Origin: Alphaproteobacteria bacterium
Lineage (GTDB): Bacteria; Pseudomonadota; Alphaproteobacteria; Micavibrionales; Micavibrionaceae
Direction: 5' to 3'
Length of the DNA: 23,394 bases
NCBI GenBank assembly: GCA_030432775.1
Contig: JAUILO010000015.1
Coordinates: 1 to 23,394 of the forward strand
Position 1 is the first letter of the stretch, and every line of letters starts with the position of its first letter. The notes under the pieces are model-generated. The model searched no databases, was not told the DNA's origin, and saw only the letters and a program-made list of their open reading frames with translations. Of the stretch, positions 1-7,648 are shown in pieces. Both the position numbers and the translations under genes were made by a program.

Positions 1-782
1 AGCTTGAAGGTAAAGGGAAGAAAACCAGCGGCGGTGATAACGGTAACAGCGGCAATAATTCAGGTGGTCAGCAAGGCGGTTCTGGCAGCACAGAAAAAGA
101 AGGCGGCGGCGAGCTATCCATTTCCGGTGAAAAGAGCACCTCTAAGACCGGCGGCTCTATTAACGCGGGCAATATCAATATCGTATCTGGGCGCAACACA
201 ACGCTTGAAGGTACGCAGACGCAGACAATCGGCGAAACCAATATTAATGCAGGCGGAGATGTGAACTTACTTGCTGCTAAAAGCACAAGTGTTAAAGGTG
301 CTGTCGGCGGCTCTGCAAGTACGAGCGGCGGCGGTTTAAACCAGGCTTCTGTGAAAACGAAGACTGAAAATCAGTCTGTATCAATGCAGTCAGGCGGAGA
401 TGTAAATATAAATTCCGGCGGCATTACAAAGATGCAGGCCACGCAGATTGATACGGCTGGCGATGCGAATGTGAATGCGCAAGGCGGCGTTATAAATGAA
501 AATACTACGGATACAGAATTTGGTGTTGGTTTAGATCATGGCGAAGCCAGCGTTACGCAGCAAGCAACATCAATTACCCAACAAAATCAAAAAGCTCTTA
601 TTCCGCAGGTGAATACACTAGCTGAAGCGAATACGATTGAAGATCAGCTGAAAGCAGCCAGAGATCGCGTGAAAAAAGATAAGAGCTTAACTAAAGATCA
701 GAGAAAAGAGCAGCTTGCACGTATCAAAGATCAGGAAAAAGCACTTAAAAAACGCATCAAAGAGATTAAAAAGCAGCGTTAG
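1..782 (+). CDS. Haemagglutinin-repeat exoprotein, C-terminal end (5' partial)
   Basis: The reading frame is open from the first complete codon at base 3 to the TAG at 780-782, so 259 codons are visible and the start lies upstream of the window. The protein is rich in Gly, Asn, Ser and Thr and shows degenerate repeats such as NINAGGDVNL, SMQSGGDVNIN and DTAGDANVN. This pattern is typical of the beta-helical repeats of filamentous-haemagglutinin/CdiA-type large surface proteins, which leave the cell by two-partner secretion and act in adhesion or contact-dependent antagonism. A Gly/Ser/Asn-rich low-complexity stretch occupies roughly the first 40 visible residues. The last 50 residues change to a highly charged Lys/Glu/Arg helix, likely a coiled coil. 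No toxin domain or immunity gene can be recognised after the repeats. The family assignment rests on repeat style only; the secretion partner is not in the window. Confidence 0.75.
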   Translation, partial: LEGKGKKTSGGDNGNSGNNSGGQQGGSGSTEKEGGGELSISGEKSTSKTGGSINAGNINIVSGRNTTLEGTQTQTIGETNINAGGDVNLLAAKSTSVKGAVGGSASTSGGGLNQASVKTKTENQSVSMQSGGDVNINSGGITKMQATQIDTAGDANVNAQGGVINENTTDTEFGVGLDHGEASVTQQATSITQQNQKALIPQVNTLAEANTIEDQLKAARDRVKKDKSLTKDQRKEQLARIKDQEKALKKRIKEIKKQR

Positions 783-876
783 AGCATATTTATCGCCTGA
801 CTACACGCACCACCATTTACAGATTGTGCTATATACAGATTAGTTTATAGATAGATCGAATACATCTGCCGAATAC

Positions 877-903
877 AAAAGCCTCGCCTTATGCGGGGCT
901 TTT
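877..903. terminator. Bidirectional hairpin terminator
   Basis: An 11-bp stem (AAAAGCCTCGC paired with GCGGGGCTTTT, one G-T wobble) encloses a 5-base loop. It lies between the convergent haemagglutinin-like gene and the - strand gene ending at 908. The A-run on one side and T-run on the other allow termination of both transcripts. Confidence 0.8.
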
Positions 904-907
904 GGCA

Positions 908-1990
908 TTATGGCGTGCATATTGTACAGGCATTCCTACGACCAAATGGCAAAACCAATTTTTCGGAAGTATGCACTGGTTCTTTATCAAATGAAGACGC
1001 TATGCCGGGATATACACGTTGTGTATCGTCATCAACATAGTCAAACATATGATATGCACCGCCATGAACAATAACAGGGTGGGTCTTGGCTTGTTCGCGA
1101 ACCATACGGATTGCATTTGCGTTTTGCATGAGCAACCGATCAAACATAGCTCTGCGATCATTTTCTTTGGGTTTTTCTTTCACGCCATTAAGCGCGAGTC
1201 GAATATAGTAAGCATGTTCGCTAAATGGTGTTTCCGTCCCGATAATTCTAACCTTGTGTCTCTTGGCTGCCTCAACAACGCAGCGCCAACTATATGGTTT
1301 GCGCGCATCAAATTGTTCGTCTTGATAGGTCAAATGTGTATCCAGATCAGGAGACATTTCTTCATTGTACAAAATGTAATCATCGAGAAGATCTTGTTCT
1401 TCCTGTGTGAAAAACTCACCGACGATAACCCCGTTGATCTCTTTTAATATGGGCATTGCTTCGATCATGAACCGCTTTGAAAGCGTTTCATTGTGGTATT
1501 CGCTCAGGGGTAGAACGCCGCCATGTCTCTTAAATTCTGCGATGATATCGGACATTTTGCGTCTTTTGATATTCGTGCTTGATGGTTGTGTCTTTATAAG
1601 TTGCGTAAGCCTGAGAGCGTCGTCACGCTCTTTCCAGAAACCGTTTTTATTCAGAACAACATCATAAGGCGCAGACCTTAAAAAGTGGCTGGCATTTTGG
1701 TAAAAAAGAAGAGTCTGTGAGCCATGATATTGAAAAACAGGGTGCTCATTTGCTTCGTTGTCTTCGCTGGTTTTATTAGCGCCGCTTGTTTGGTTGGCTT
1801 TTGGGCGCAAATATCTACGATACCAATGTGTTTCGCCAACGGATATAGATTGGCTGGCATCATTGAAATTTATCCGAAGCCGTTTCAGCCCGTATGCGAC
1901 ACAGCTTGATTCAATGCTTTTTCTTGCTTCCATGTAATTGGCAGCATCATGAAACTCTAGTCGAAATACTTCGGGAAAATCATTTTTCAT
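908..1990 (-). CDS. Putative TIKI/TraB/ChaN-superfamily-like protein, 360 aa
   Basis: I do not recognise a named family with certainty. The C-terminal half (about residues 145-335) carries features of the TIKI/TraB/ChaN/erythromycin-esterase superfamily, some members of which are domains of large bacterial toxins. These features are SEYH (163-166) followed by a helix, a hydrophobic strand ending in GE (191-192), and a second strand with GAYH (311-314). Superfamily members use two GX2H motifs and an acidic residue for metal-dependent hydrolysis; here the first Gly is Ser. No signal peptide or membrane segment is evident, and the N-terminal 140 residues match nothing I know. ATG at 1988-1990 is the only reasonable start, with a weak upstream AGAG. 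The gene stands alone, convergent with the haemagglutinin-like gene. A metal hydrolase or effector-like role is inference; a DUF of unrelated fold remains possible. Confidence 0.55.
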   Translation of the reverse strand: MKNDFPEVFRLEFHDAANYMEARKSIESSCVAYGLKRLRINFNDASQSISVGETHWYRRYLRPKANQTSGANKTSEDNEANEHPVFQYHGSQTLLFYQNASHFLRSAPYDVVLNKNGFWKERDDALRLTQLIKTQPSSTNIKRRKMSDIIAEFKRHGGVLPLSEYHNETLSKRFMIEAMPILKEINGVIVGEFFTQEEQDLLDDYILYNEEMSPDLDTHLTYQDEQFDARKPYSWRCVVEAAKRHKVRIIGTETPFSEHAYYIRLALNGVKEKPKENDRRAMFDRLLMQNANAIRMVREQAKTHPVIVHGGAYHMFDYVDDDTQRVYPGIASSFDKEPVHTSEKLVLPFGRRNACTICTP

Positions 1991-2065
1991 ACAGCTCTAT
2001 AGCGAATAATCACACATTATGTCAAATTTTTATGAACGTCTTTATCATCGTGTCAATTGCGGTTT

Positions 2066-2085
2066 CTTATTTTCGAGAAAATAAG
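2066..2085. promoter_or_regulatory. Palindrome in divergent intergenic region
   Basis: CTTATTTTC and GAAAATAAG form a perfect 9-bp inverted repeat separated by GA. It lies in the 195-bp AT-rich region between the divergent genes starting at 1990 (-) and 2186 (+). No T-run follows on either strand, so a protein-binding operator is more likely than a terminator. The binding protein is unknown. Confidence 0.4.
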
Positions 2086-2185
2086 GTTACGGCCTTTTTA
2101 AAATAAACCTTGATTCTGCAGAGAATTTTATGTAAAAGCTTAAATAGTTAAAAAATTAACCTTTTATTTGATGGGTGCATAAAAA

Positions 2186-2554
2186 ATGAGTATTCTACCT
2201 TTTTTCGGCTTCTCCGAGTCACAAGATCAAGACGCAGAAACCAGAGCGCAAGACTGGCTGGATAGACGTTTTCCTGAAGAGAAATTACAAGATATTTTCG
2301 ATAGCGCGGCCAAGAACGATACGCCATATCACTATATTAAAGATAATTTCATGGCCATTGATGACACGCAGGCCTTCGCAGATTTTCAAAAGAAAATAGC
2401 CGATCGTGCGGGCGGTTATGCCAAAGCTTCCTTTAATAGCACTGTCGGTATGGAAGGGCGCGTTGATACGATTACGTTCTGGACAGAAAAGCCGAACTTT
2501 ATGTCTCGTGTTGCGTCTTTATGGAGTAGACCATCAGCAACATTTCTTGGTTAA
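2186..2554 (+). CDS. Small hypothetical protein, 122 aa
   Basis: I do not recognise this gene. It begins at an ATG after a purine-poor leader (a GATGGGTG stretch lies about 9 bases upstream) and encodes a soluble-looking acidic protein. It has no signal peptide or membrane segment. The N-terminal half is probably helical (ETRAQDWLDRRFPEEKLQDI, then AFADFQKKIADRAGGYAKA). The C-terminal third contains an aromatic stretch with TITFWTEKP that may be a beta strand. It has its own downstream hairpin terminator and lies in an island of single genes between the haemagglutinin region and the metal-uptake operon. Codon structure and the dedicated terminator support a real gene; no function is proposed. 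Confidence 0.6.
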   Translation: MSILPFFGFSESQDQDAETRAQDWLDRRFPEEKLQDIFDSAAKNDTPYHYIKDNFMAIDDTQAFADFQKKIADRAGGYAKASFNSTVGMEGRVDTITFWTEKPNFMSRVASLWSRPSATFLG

Positions 2555-2566
2555 AATATAATAATT

Positions 2567-2596
2567 AAACAAGAGGCATTGCGGTGCCTCTTGTTT
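2567..2596 (+). terminator. Rho-independent-type terminator after the 122-aa gene
   Basis: A perfect 12-bp stem (AAACAAGAGGCA / TGCCTCTTGTTT) with a 6-base loop begins 13 bases after the stop codon at 2552-2554. The 3' arm itself ends in a T-rich segment. Confidence 0.8.
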
Positions 2597-2688
2597 GCTG
2601 CCGTATCCGTTCTGTTCGCACCGCTATTTATAGATTGTTATATACCTACTTGTCAGACAATTAAATAGTTGTTAGTCATGGTGGTCTC

Positions 2689-3075
2689 ATGAGAATTCAC
2701 AACCGGACATCAACACGGCTAATCGCCTCTATTCTGTTTTTTGCGCTTATATTCGCGCAAATCAGCATATCTGTGCATGCCGTTCAGCATCCTGATCACA
2801 TCAACAGCATTCATAGCAGCGATAGTATCATAGCCGCTTCTTTGGATGTGACACCTGATCCTGCACATAATGAAGATAATGCTCCTCACAAAACACATAA
2901 ATGTCCTGAATGTCTTCTGGTGAAATCATTCCAGAGTGCTTTAATCGATTGCGCTGCATTTAACCTGGGTGTATTGATCTCTGCGCAGAACTATTTCTTC
3001 GTCAAGAATGATATTATTCGCAGTATCGTTCAGGCGAGTTACCAAGCCCGCGCCCCTCCTTCTTTTCTTATCTAA
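2689..3075 (+). CDS. His/Cys-rich membrane-anchored small protein (DUF2946-like), first gene of metal operon
   Basis: The 128-residue product has an N-terminal hydrophobic segment (about 11-29), then a His-rich region (H30, H34, H37, H42, H60, H67, H70) running into a CPEC motif (C72-C75). A second hydrophobic stretch (about 85-105) follows, and the C-terminus is RAPPSFLI. The His-rich region, CPxC and RAPP-type end recall DUF2946-type proteins often found next to zinc or copper uptake and outer-membrane transport genes; that assignment is from memory of the family style. It probably sits in the inner membrane with the metal-ligand region in the periplasm. It is the first gene of a four-gene + strand operon. 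Its last four codons form the left arm of a stem that masks the ribosome binding site of the next gene, so the two are likely translationally coupled. Confidence 0.65.
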   Translation: MRIHNRTSTRLIASILFFALIFAQISISVHAVQHPDHINSIHSSDSIIAASLDVTPDPAHNEDNAPHKTHKCPECLLVKSFQSALIDCAAFNLGVLISAQNYFFVKNDIIRSIVQASYQARAPPSFLI

Positions 3076-3113
3076 CTCCAAACAAATAAATTTATATTTT
3101 AGATAAGAAAGGA
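3061..3113 (+). promoter_or_regulatory. SD-masking stem-loop between operon genes 1 and 2
   Basis: Bases 3061-3074 pair with 3100-3113 over 14 bp (one G-T wobble) around a 25-base AT-rich loop. The right arm ends in AAAGGA (3108-3113), the Shine-Dalgarno of the barrel gene that starts at 3122. The left arm consists of the final codons and stop of the upstream gene. A ribosome finishing the upstream gene would melt the stem and expose the Shine-Dalgarno. The pairing is visible in the sequence; the regulatory role is inferred. Confidence 0.6.
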
Positions 3114-3121
3114 CATGTCTC

Positions 3122-4480
3122 ATGTCAAATAAACTGCTATTGGCGGCAAGTGTTGCTGCTATTATTACTGCGTCTCCGGCCTTTGCGGCAGATGATGCGG
3201 ATCTTAATGCCTTACGCAACGAAATCGCTGCGATGAAACAAGCTTACGAGAGTAAAATCGAGCTATTGGAAAGTAAGGTGCAAACGCTGGAAAACCGACA
3301 AGACCAAACAGCAGGAAAGGTTGCGGCGATTCAGCCTTCGGCAGGTAAGGCCATACCGGCAACATCACAAAAACGGATTAATGATAATAGCTTTAATCCT
3401 GAAGTTGGTGTGATCTTGCAAGGCAAGTATCAGAACTTTTCAGAAGGCGAAAGCGAGATCGCAGGATTTGCTATTGGCGAAGAAGGTGAGCGCGGGAAGG
3501 AAGGTCTTGCTCTCGATGAAACCGAGCTGAATTTCTCGGCTAATGTTGACGACAAATTCCGTGGTAGTGCGACTATCGCCCTGCATGAACATGAAGGCGA
3601 AACGGAAGTTGAGGTGGAGGAAGCATATGTGGAAACCACAGCCCTTCCATATGGATTACAGGCCAAAGCCGGACGGTTTTTCTCTGAACTTGGTTATCTG
3701 AACTCTCATCATGGCCACGCCGATGACTTTGCCGATCGTCCTCTGACTAATCGTGTATTTCTGGATAATAATTACGGTGATGACGGCATACAGATTTCTG
3801 CTGTGTTGCCGACTGATATGTATTCGGAAATTGGCGGCGGCATATATCGCGGCGATGATTTTCCCGGCGGAGAGGCCAGTGGAAATGACATTGGTGCATG
3901 GACTGCCTATGGTCGTATTGGCGGTGATATAGGAGACCAAACCAGCTGGCGTTTAGGGCTATCAACCTTGCAAGCTGAAGGCGTGGAACGTGCGGCAGCT
4001 GAAGACGAGGTCATCTTTAATGGTGATAGTAATCTGTATATTGCTGATGCTCGTATGGTCTATGCGCCTACAGGTAATAATGCCGAGCAAGAGCTGATCT
4101 TCCAAGGTGAGTATTTCCTGCGTGATGAAGATGGGGCATATGATGATACTGGCGCCGGAACGGGGTCGGTCGCCTATGATGATAGTCAAAGCGGCTGGTA
4201 TGCGCAAAGCGTGTATAAGTTCTTGCCGCAATGGCGTGCCGGTGCACGGTATAGTCAGCTTTATGCCGGAGGCGTTCCCGCTGGACTTACAGGCAGCGCG
4301 CTTGACGATGAAGGGCATGATCCATGGTCTGCGTCTGCGATGCTCGACTGGACTAATAGCGAGTTCTCACGCGCGCGGCTTCAGTATAACCGCGAAGAAC
4401 TCGCTGCGGGTCATGAAGATAATCAGTTCATCGTGCAATATGTTATGAGCCTTGGCGCTCATGGCGCTCACGCATATTAG
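3122..4480 (+). CDS. Outer-membrane beta-barrel protein of zinc-uptake-type operon
   Basis: The 452-residue protein starts with a signal peptide (about 1-22, ending SPAFA). A short coiled coil follows (about 27-60, LNALRNEIAAMK onward), then alternating polar/hydrophobic strands that end in an aromatic residue (AHAY), as expected for an outer-membrane barrel. Recognisable segments include LQGKYQNFSEGE, LNFSANVDDKF, QAKAGRFFSELGYLN with HHGHADDF, and SEFSRARLQYNREE. I associate this pattern with a porin-like family encoded beside znuA-type genes in Proteobacteria. It has no TonB box or plug domain, so it is not ZnuD. The AAAGGA Shine-Dalgarno at 3108-3113 supports the chosen ATG. It probably lets metal, perhaps with a ligand, cross the outer membrane; direct transport evidence cannot be read from sequence. 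Confidence 0.75.
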   Translation: MSNKLLLAASVAAIITASPAFAADDADLNALRNEIAAMKQAYESKIELLESKVQTLENRQDQTAGKVAAIQPSAGKAIPATSQKRINDNSFNPEVGVILQGKYQNFSEGESEIAGFAIGEEGERGKEGLALDETELNFSANVDDKFRGSATIALHEHEGETEVEVEEAYVETTALPYGLQAKAGRFFSELGYLNSHHGHADDFADRPLTNRVFLDNNYGDDGIQISAVLPTDMYSEIGGGIYRGDDFPGGEASGNDIGAWTAYGRIGGDIGDQTSWRLGLSTLQAEGVERAAAEDEVIFNGDSNLYIADARMVYAPTGNNAEQELIFQGEYFLRDEDGAYDDTGAGTGSVAYDDSQSGWYAQSVYKFLPQWRAGARYSQLYAGGVPAGLTGSALDDEGHDPWSASAMLDWTNSEFSRARLQYNREELAAGHEDNQFIVQYVMSLGAHGAHAY

Positions 4481-4492
4481 GGAGAAGTAGCT

Positions 4493-5401
4493 ATGAGAAA
4501 ATTATTATACCTCATGGCGGTTATGGGGGTGCTGGTGACAGCAGCCCCGTCTTCCGCTTTTGCCAAGGTCAATATATTTGCCTGTGAACCTGAATGGGCG
4601 GCACTGGCACATGAAATTGGCGGTGATCTTGTCGATGTAACGTCGGCGACAAATGCGCGGCAGGATGTTCATCATATTCGTGCAAAGCCAAGCCTTCTGG
4701 CAGCTATGCGAAAGGCTGATATTGTCTTATGTACGGGTGCATCTCTTGAAATCGGCTGGTTGCCTATCTTATTGAAAAAGGCTGGAAGTCCGGATGTGCA
4801 GCCGGAAACAATGGGCTGGATCATGGCGTCTGACTATGTTGAAAAACTTGAGGTGATGCAGAAGGCGGATAGGTCTATGGGACATGTCCATCCTGAAGGA
4901 AATCCACATATTCAGCTTGATCCGGCAAATATCCAAATCGTTGCGGATGTTTTGGCCGATCGTCTATTCATGGTCGATAGGGATAACGCGCAAAACTATA
5001 GCAGGAATCTGAATGTCTTCACCAAGAAATGGTTGGCAGCTATGGCACGATGGGAGGGTGATAAAGCCGTCTTGAGAGGCGAAAAAGTTGTTGTATATCA
5101 CAAGAGCTGGGCCTATTTGCTGAAATGGCTGGGGATGGTCGATGTCGCATCGCTAGAGCCAAAACCGGGAATTCCGCCCACTGCTTCACATCTTGAAGCT
5201 GTTCTGGTCGCGATTGATGGACAGGATGTCCGCGCGATTATTATGGCGCCATTTGAAAACGAAGACGCGGCGAAATGGTTGTCGGATAAATCCGGCATTC
5301 CGGTGGTGCAGCTTCCGTTTACTGTTGGCGGTAATGATAATGCGGATGATCTTATATCTGTCTTTGATGAAACCTTGCGTCTATTAAAAGGGGCATCATG
5401 A
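4493..5401 (+). CDS. znuA: Zinc/manganese ABC transporter substrate-binding protein (ZnuA-like)
   Basis: This periplasmic cluster A-I metal-binding protein has 302 residues with a signal peptide (about 1-24). The usual metal ligands are recognisable: H60 in QDVHHIRAKPS, H139 in GNPHIQLDP and H203 in VVYHKSWAYL. The fourth ligand is probably acidic, near E255-E257. The EPKPGIPPT segment (222-230) is typical of the family. The long His-rich loop of E. coli ZnuA is missing: only a short loop with two His (MGHVHPEG, 129-136) precedes the second ligand. The metal could therefore be Zn or Mn; the operon context favours Zn. A GGGAGAAG Shine-Dalgarno lies six bases before the ATG. The stop overlaps the next start (ATGA), which implies tight coupling with the permease gene. 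Confidence 0.8.
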   Translation: MRKLLYLMAVMGVLVTAAPSSAFAKVNIFACEPEWAALAHEIGGDLVDVTSATNARQDVHHIRAKPSLLAAMRKADIVLCTGASLEIGWLPILLKKAGSPDVQPETMGWIMASDYVEKLEVMQKADRSMGHVHPEGNPHIQLDPANIQIVADVLADRLFMVDRDNAQNYSRNLNVFTKKWLAAMARWEGDKAVLRGEKVVVYHKSWAYLLKWLGMVDVASLEPKPGIPPTASHLEAVLVAIDGQDVRAIIMAPFENEDAAKWLSDKSGIPVVQLPFTVGGNDNADDLISVFDETLRLLKGAS

Positions 5402-6189
5402 TTATAGATCCTGATATGCTCGGCATTCTCGCTCCGGCTTTTATAGCCGGGGCGATTATCGCTCTTGCCCATGTTCCGCTCGGCATTGAAGTGCTGCGAC
5501 GTGGTATTATATTTTTGGATTTGGCCGTTGCGCAATTTGCCGCATTGGGCATGATTGCTTTTCATGTCTTTTTTGAAAACCATGCGATGAGCCCAGAATT
5601 TGCTGCTGCGGGATCTCTCTTCTGTGGTCTTGGCATGGCGGTAAGCTGCGCCCTATTGCTTCATATACTAGAAAAGTACGCGGGCCATTTTCAGGAAGCG
5701 CTGATCGGCTCTGCTTTCATTTTCGCCGCATCTCTTAGCATCTTAATTATGGCGAATGATCCGCATGGCGGTGAACAAATGAAAGATATTCTGGCAGGAC
5801 AAATTCTCTGGATTACTTGGCATGATTTACTGGTTTACGGGCCTGTGTTTTTGTTTGTTTCGGCACTATGGAGTATATTACAGGCACATAGATCTGGTTC
5901 GTTTTATATTCTGTTCGCTCTGGCCATTCCATTCTCAGTGAGTCTGATCGGTGTCTATCTGGTGTTTACAAGTTTGATATTACCTGCTCTGGCTACGGCA
6001 AAGATGGCGCGTAATAAAGGACTGGCCGGATATGGGATATCTTTGGCTGCGTTTGCTCTGGGGCTACTTGGTTCGTATTATCTGGATACACCATCCGGTC
6101 CGATGATTGTCATGGCGATGTTCGTCGTATCCTGCGTCGTGTTTTTATGTGTTAGATATTTATGTATCTCGCGCCGCATAGATTTCTGA
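5398..6189 (+). CDS. znuB: ABC-3 family metal permease (ZnuB-like)
   Basis: The 263-residue protein is almost wholly hydrophobic, with about seven or eight membrane helices. Hallmarks of ABC-3 metal permeases are present: an early segment with PLGIEVLRRGIIFLDLAVAQ (equivalent to the conserved G-V-xxRR-xxFxGxAxSH-type region), and a late segment, SLIGVYLVFTSLILPALATA, matching the vGxlLvxalLi.PAatA signature. It would form the inner-membrane channel for the metal delivered by the ZnuA-like protein. Its ATG overlaps the znuA stop by four bases. No gene for the ATP-binding subunit follows: the next gene is convergent on the other strand. The transporter therefore needs a ZnuC-type ATPase encoded elsewhere. 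Confidence 0.8.
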   Translation: MIIDPDMLGILAPAFIAGAIIALAHVPLGIEVLRRGIIFLDLAVAQFAALGMIAFHVFFENHAMSPEFAAAGSLFCGLGMAVSCALLLHILEKYAGHFQEALIGSAFIFAASLSILIMANDPHGGEQMKDILAGQILWITWHDLLVYGPVFLFVSALWSILQAHRSGSFYILFALAIPFSVSLIGVYLVFTSLILPALATAKMARNKGLAGYGISLAAFALGLLGSYYLDTPSGPMIVMAMFVVSCVVFLCVRYLCISRRIDF

Positions 6190-6230
6190 CTTTATAGATT
6201 CTTGGCTTTATTCGATAAAGAAAAATCGCA

Positions 6231-7598
6231 TTAAGAGTTCCAGCCACCGCCAAGGGCGCGGTAGAGATTAACCGCAGCGGTCAGACGGGCAAGGCGCGCC
6301 TGCGCATAACTATCTTCGGCGGAAAGCTGTGCTTTTTGGGTGTCCAGCAATGTCTGGAAATCAATCGCGCCGGCATCATAGCGATTTTTGGATAGTTTAT
6401 AGGCCTTTTGTGATTGCTGCATAGCTGTTTGCAGGGCTGTTTCACGTAATTGCGCTGTTGTCACGGCGGCCATGGCATCATCCACCTCTTGAAATGCGGT
6501 CAGGATATTGCCGCGATAATCTTGCACGAGTTCGAGTTGACGTGCGCTGGCTTGATCAAGCCCGCCTTGTAAGCGCCCACCTTGGAATATTGGCGCACTG
6601 ATGGATGAGGCCAGTGATAAGACGGTGGAGCTTGGGTCGCCAAATCCGGCCATTGACAAACTGTTGCCTAACCCGAGTGATATTGACGGGAAAAAGGCTG
6701 CGCGTGCGGCACCGATATCGGCATTGGCGGCGATAAGGGATGCTTCACTAGCCAGAAGATCCGGCCTGCGTTCCAGTAATTCGGAGGGCTGCCCTGTGGC
6801 AATAGCGGGCACATTTATACTCGCTAGATTTTGACCGTTGATAGTGATGCTTTGTGGCGGTTTGGCAAGCAATACGGCCAAGGCGTTTTCTGCATTCTGT
6901 ATTTGTTCGGCAAGGCTTGCACGCGTGGCCTCGCTCGTCGCCACTGCGCTTATTTGCTGTGCCAGTTCAAGCTCGGATTCAGAGCCTTGGTCAACACGAG
7001 CTTGAATAATGCGCAGCACTTCGCGGGAGATATCAAGATTGGTATCGGCAATATCAAGACGTTCGCGCAGATTAACCAGTGTGAAATATCCTGTAGCGAC
7101 ATCACCCATTAATGTGAGGGAGAGTGCACCTTGGGTATAAATACTGTTATCAAGTCCGGCTTCTGCGGCCATGATATCGGCGCGATTTGCACCAAATAAA
7201 TCAAGCTCGTATGATACGTCTAATCCTGCGTTTAGCGATGTGGCGCTGGTGGTTTTGCCGCTGGATGGGTTGGTACGGCTGCGCGATGCGCCAGCCGATC
7301 CGCTGGCGGAGGGGAGCAACGTTGCACCCGCAATTTTCAGCACGGCGCGGGCTTGTTCAATGCGCTGGATACCACCGAGAATATCGGTGTTGTTGGCGAG
7401 CGCGGAGGTCATAAGCGTGTTGAGTTCTTCGCTTTCAAATGATGCCCACCATTGTGTCGCGGCGCTCACGTTATTTTTCGTTTGTGTCTGTTTGCTCCAT
7501 GCGGCGGGCACTTCAACAACGGGGCGCTGGTAATCCGGTACCATAGCGCAGCTTGTCAGCAAAAAAGCCGATAGGGAAATGGTGATCATGCTTCTCAT
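6231..7598 (-). CDS. Outer-membrane efflux lipoprotein, NodT/OprM (TolC-like) family
   Basis: The 455-residue protein begins with a lipoprotein signal peptide with lipobox LTSC (Cys17). Two internally similar halves rich in long helices follow. NodT/OprM-type markers include PDYQRPVVEVPAAW after the lipid site, TQWWASF, ALANNTDILGGIQRIEQARA, the ERRPDLLASEASLIAANADIG-type segment, and QEVDDAMAA near the end. It forms the trimeric outer-membrane and periplasmic duct of a tripartite pump. It is the last gene of the macA-macB operon, 50 bases after macB, with a GGAGT Shine-Dalgarno about eight bases before its ATG. Having a dedicated exit duct in the operon suggests that the MacAB pump does not rely on a housekeeping TolC. 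Confidence 0.9.
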   Translation of the reverse strand: MRSMITISLSAFLLTSCAMVPDYQRPVVEVPAAWSKQTQTKNNVSAATQWWASFESEELNTLMTSALANNTDILGGIQRIEQARAVLKIAGATLLPSASGSAGASRSRTNPSSGKTTSATSLNAGLDVSYELDLFGANRADIMAAEAGLDNSIYTQGALSLTLMGDVATGYFTLVNLRERLDIADTNLDISREVLRIIQARVDQGSESELELAQQISAVATSEATRASLAEQIQNAENALAVLLAKPPQSITINGQNLASINVPAIATGQPSELLERRPDLLASEASLIAANADIGAARAAFFPSISLGLGNSLSMAGFGDPSSTVLSLASSISAPIFQGGRLQGGLDQASARQLELVQDYRGNILTAFQEVDDAMAAVTTAQLRETALQTAMQQSQKAYKLSKNRYDAGAIDFQTLLDTQKAQLSAEDSYAQARLARLTAAVNLYRALGGGWNS

Positions 7599-7648
7599 AT
7601 TTTATACTCCAAATATATTTATTCCGCTCTCATTCATTTCGGCCATAT

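Noticed and set aside
1019..1447. + strand open frame antisense to the TIKI-like gene
   Set aside because: It lies wholly inside the better-supported - strand gene, has no ribosome site, and its composition is that of a shadow frame.
6206..6220. CTTTAT-TCG-ATAAAG hairpin between znuB and the efflux lipoprotein gene as a terminator
   Set aside because: Only six weak A/T-rich pairs and no T-run on either strand; termination there cannot be claimed.
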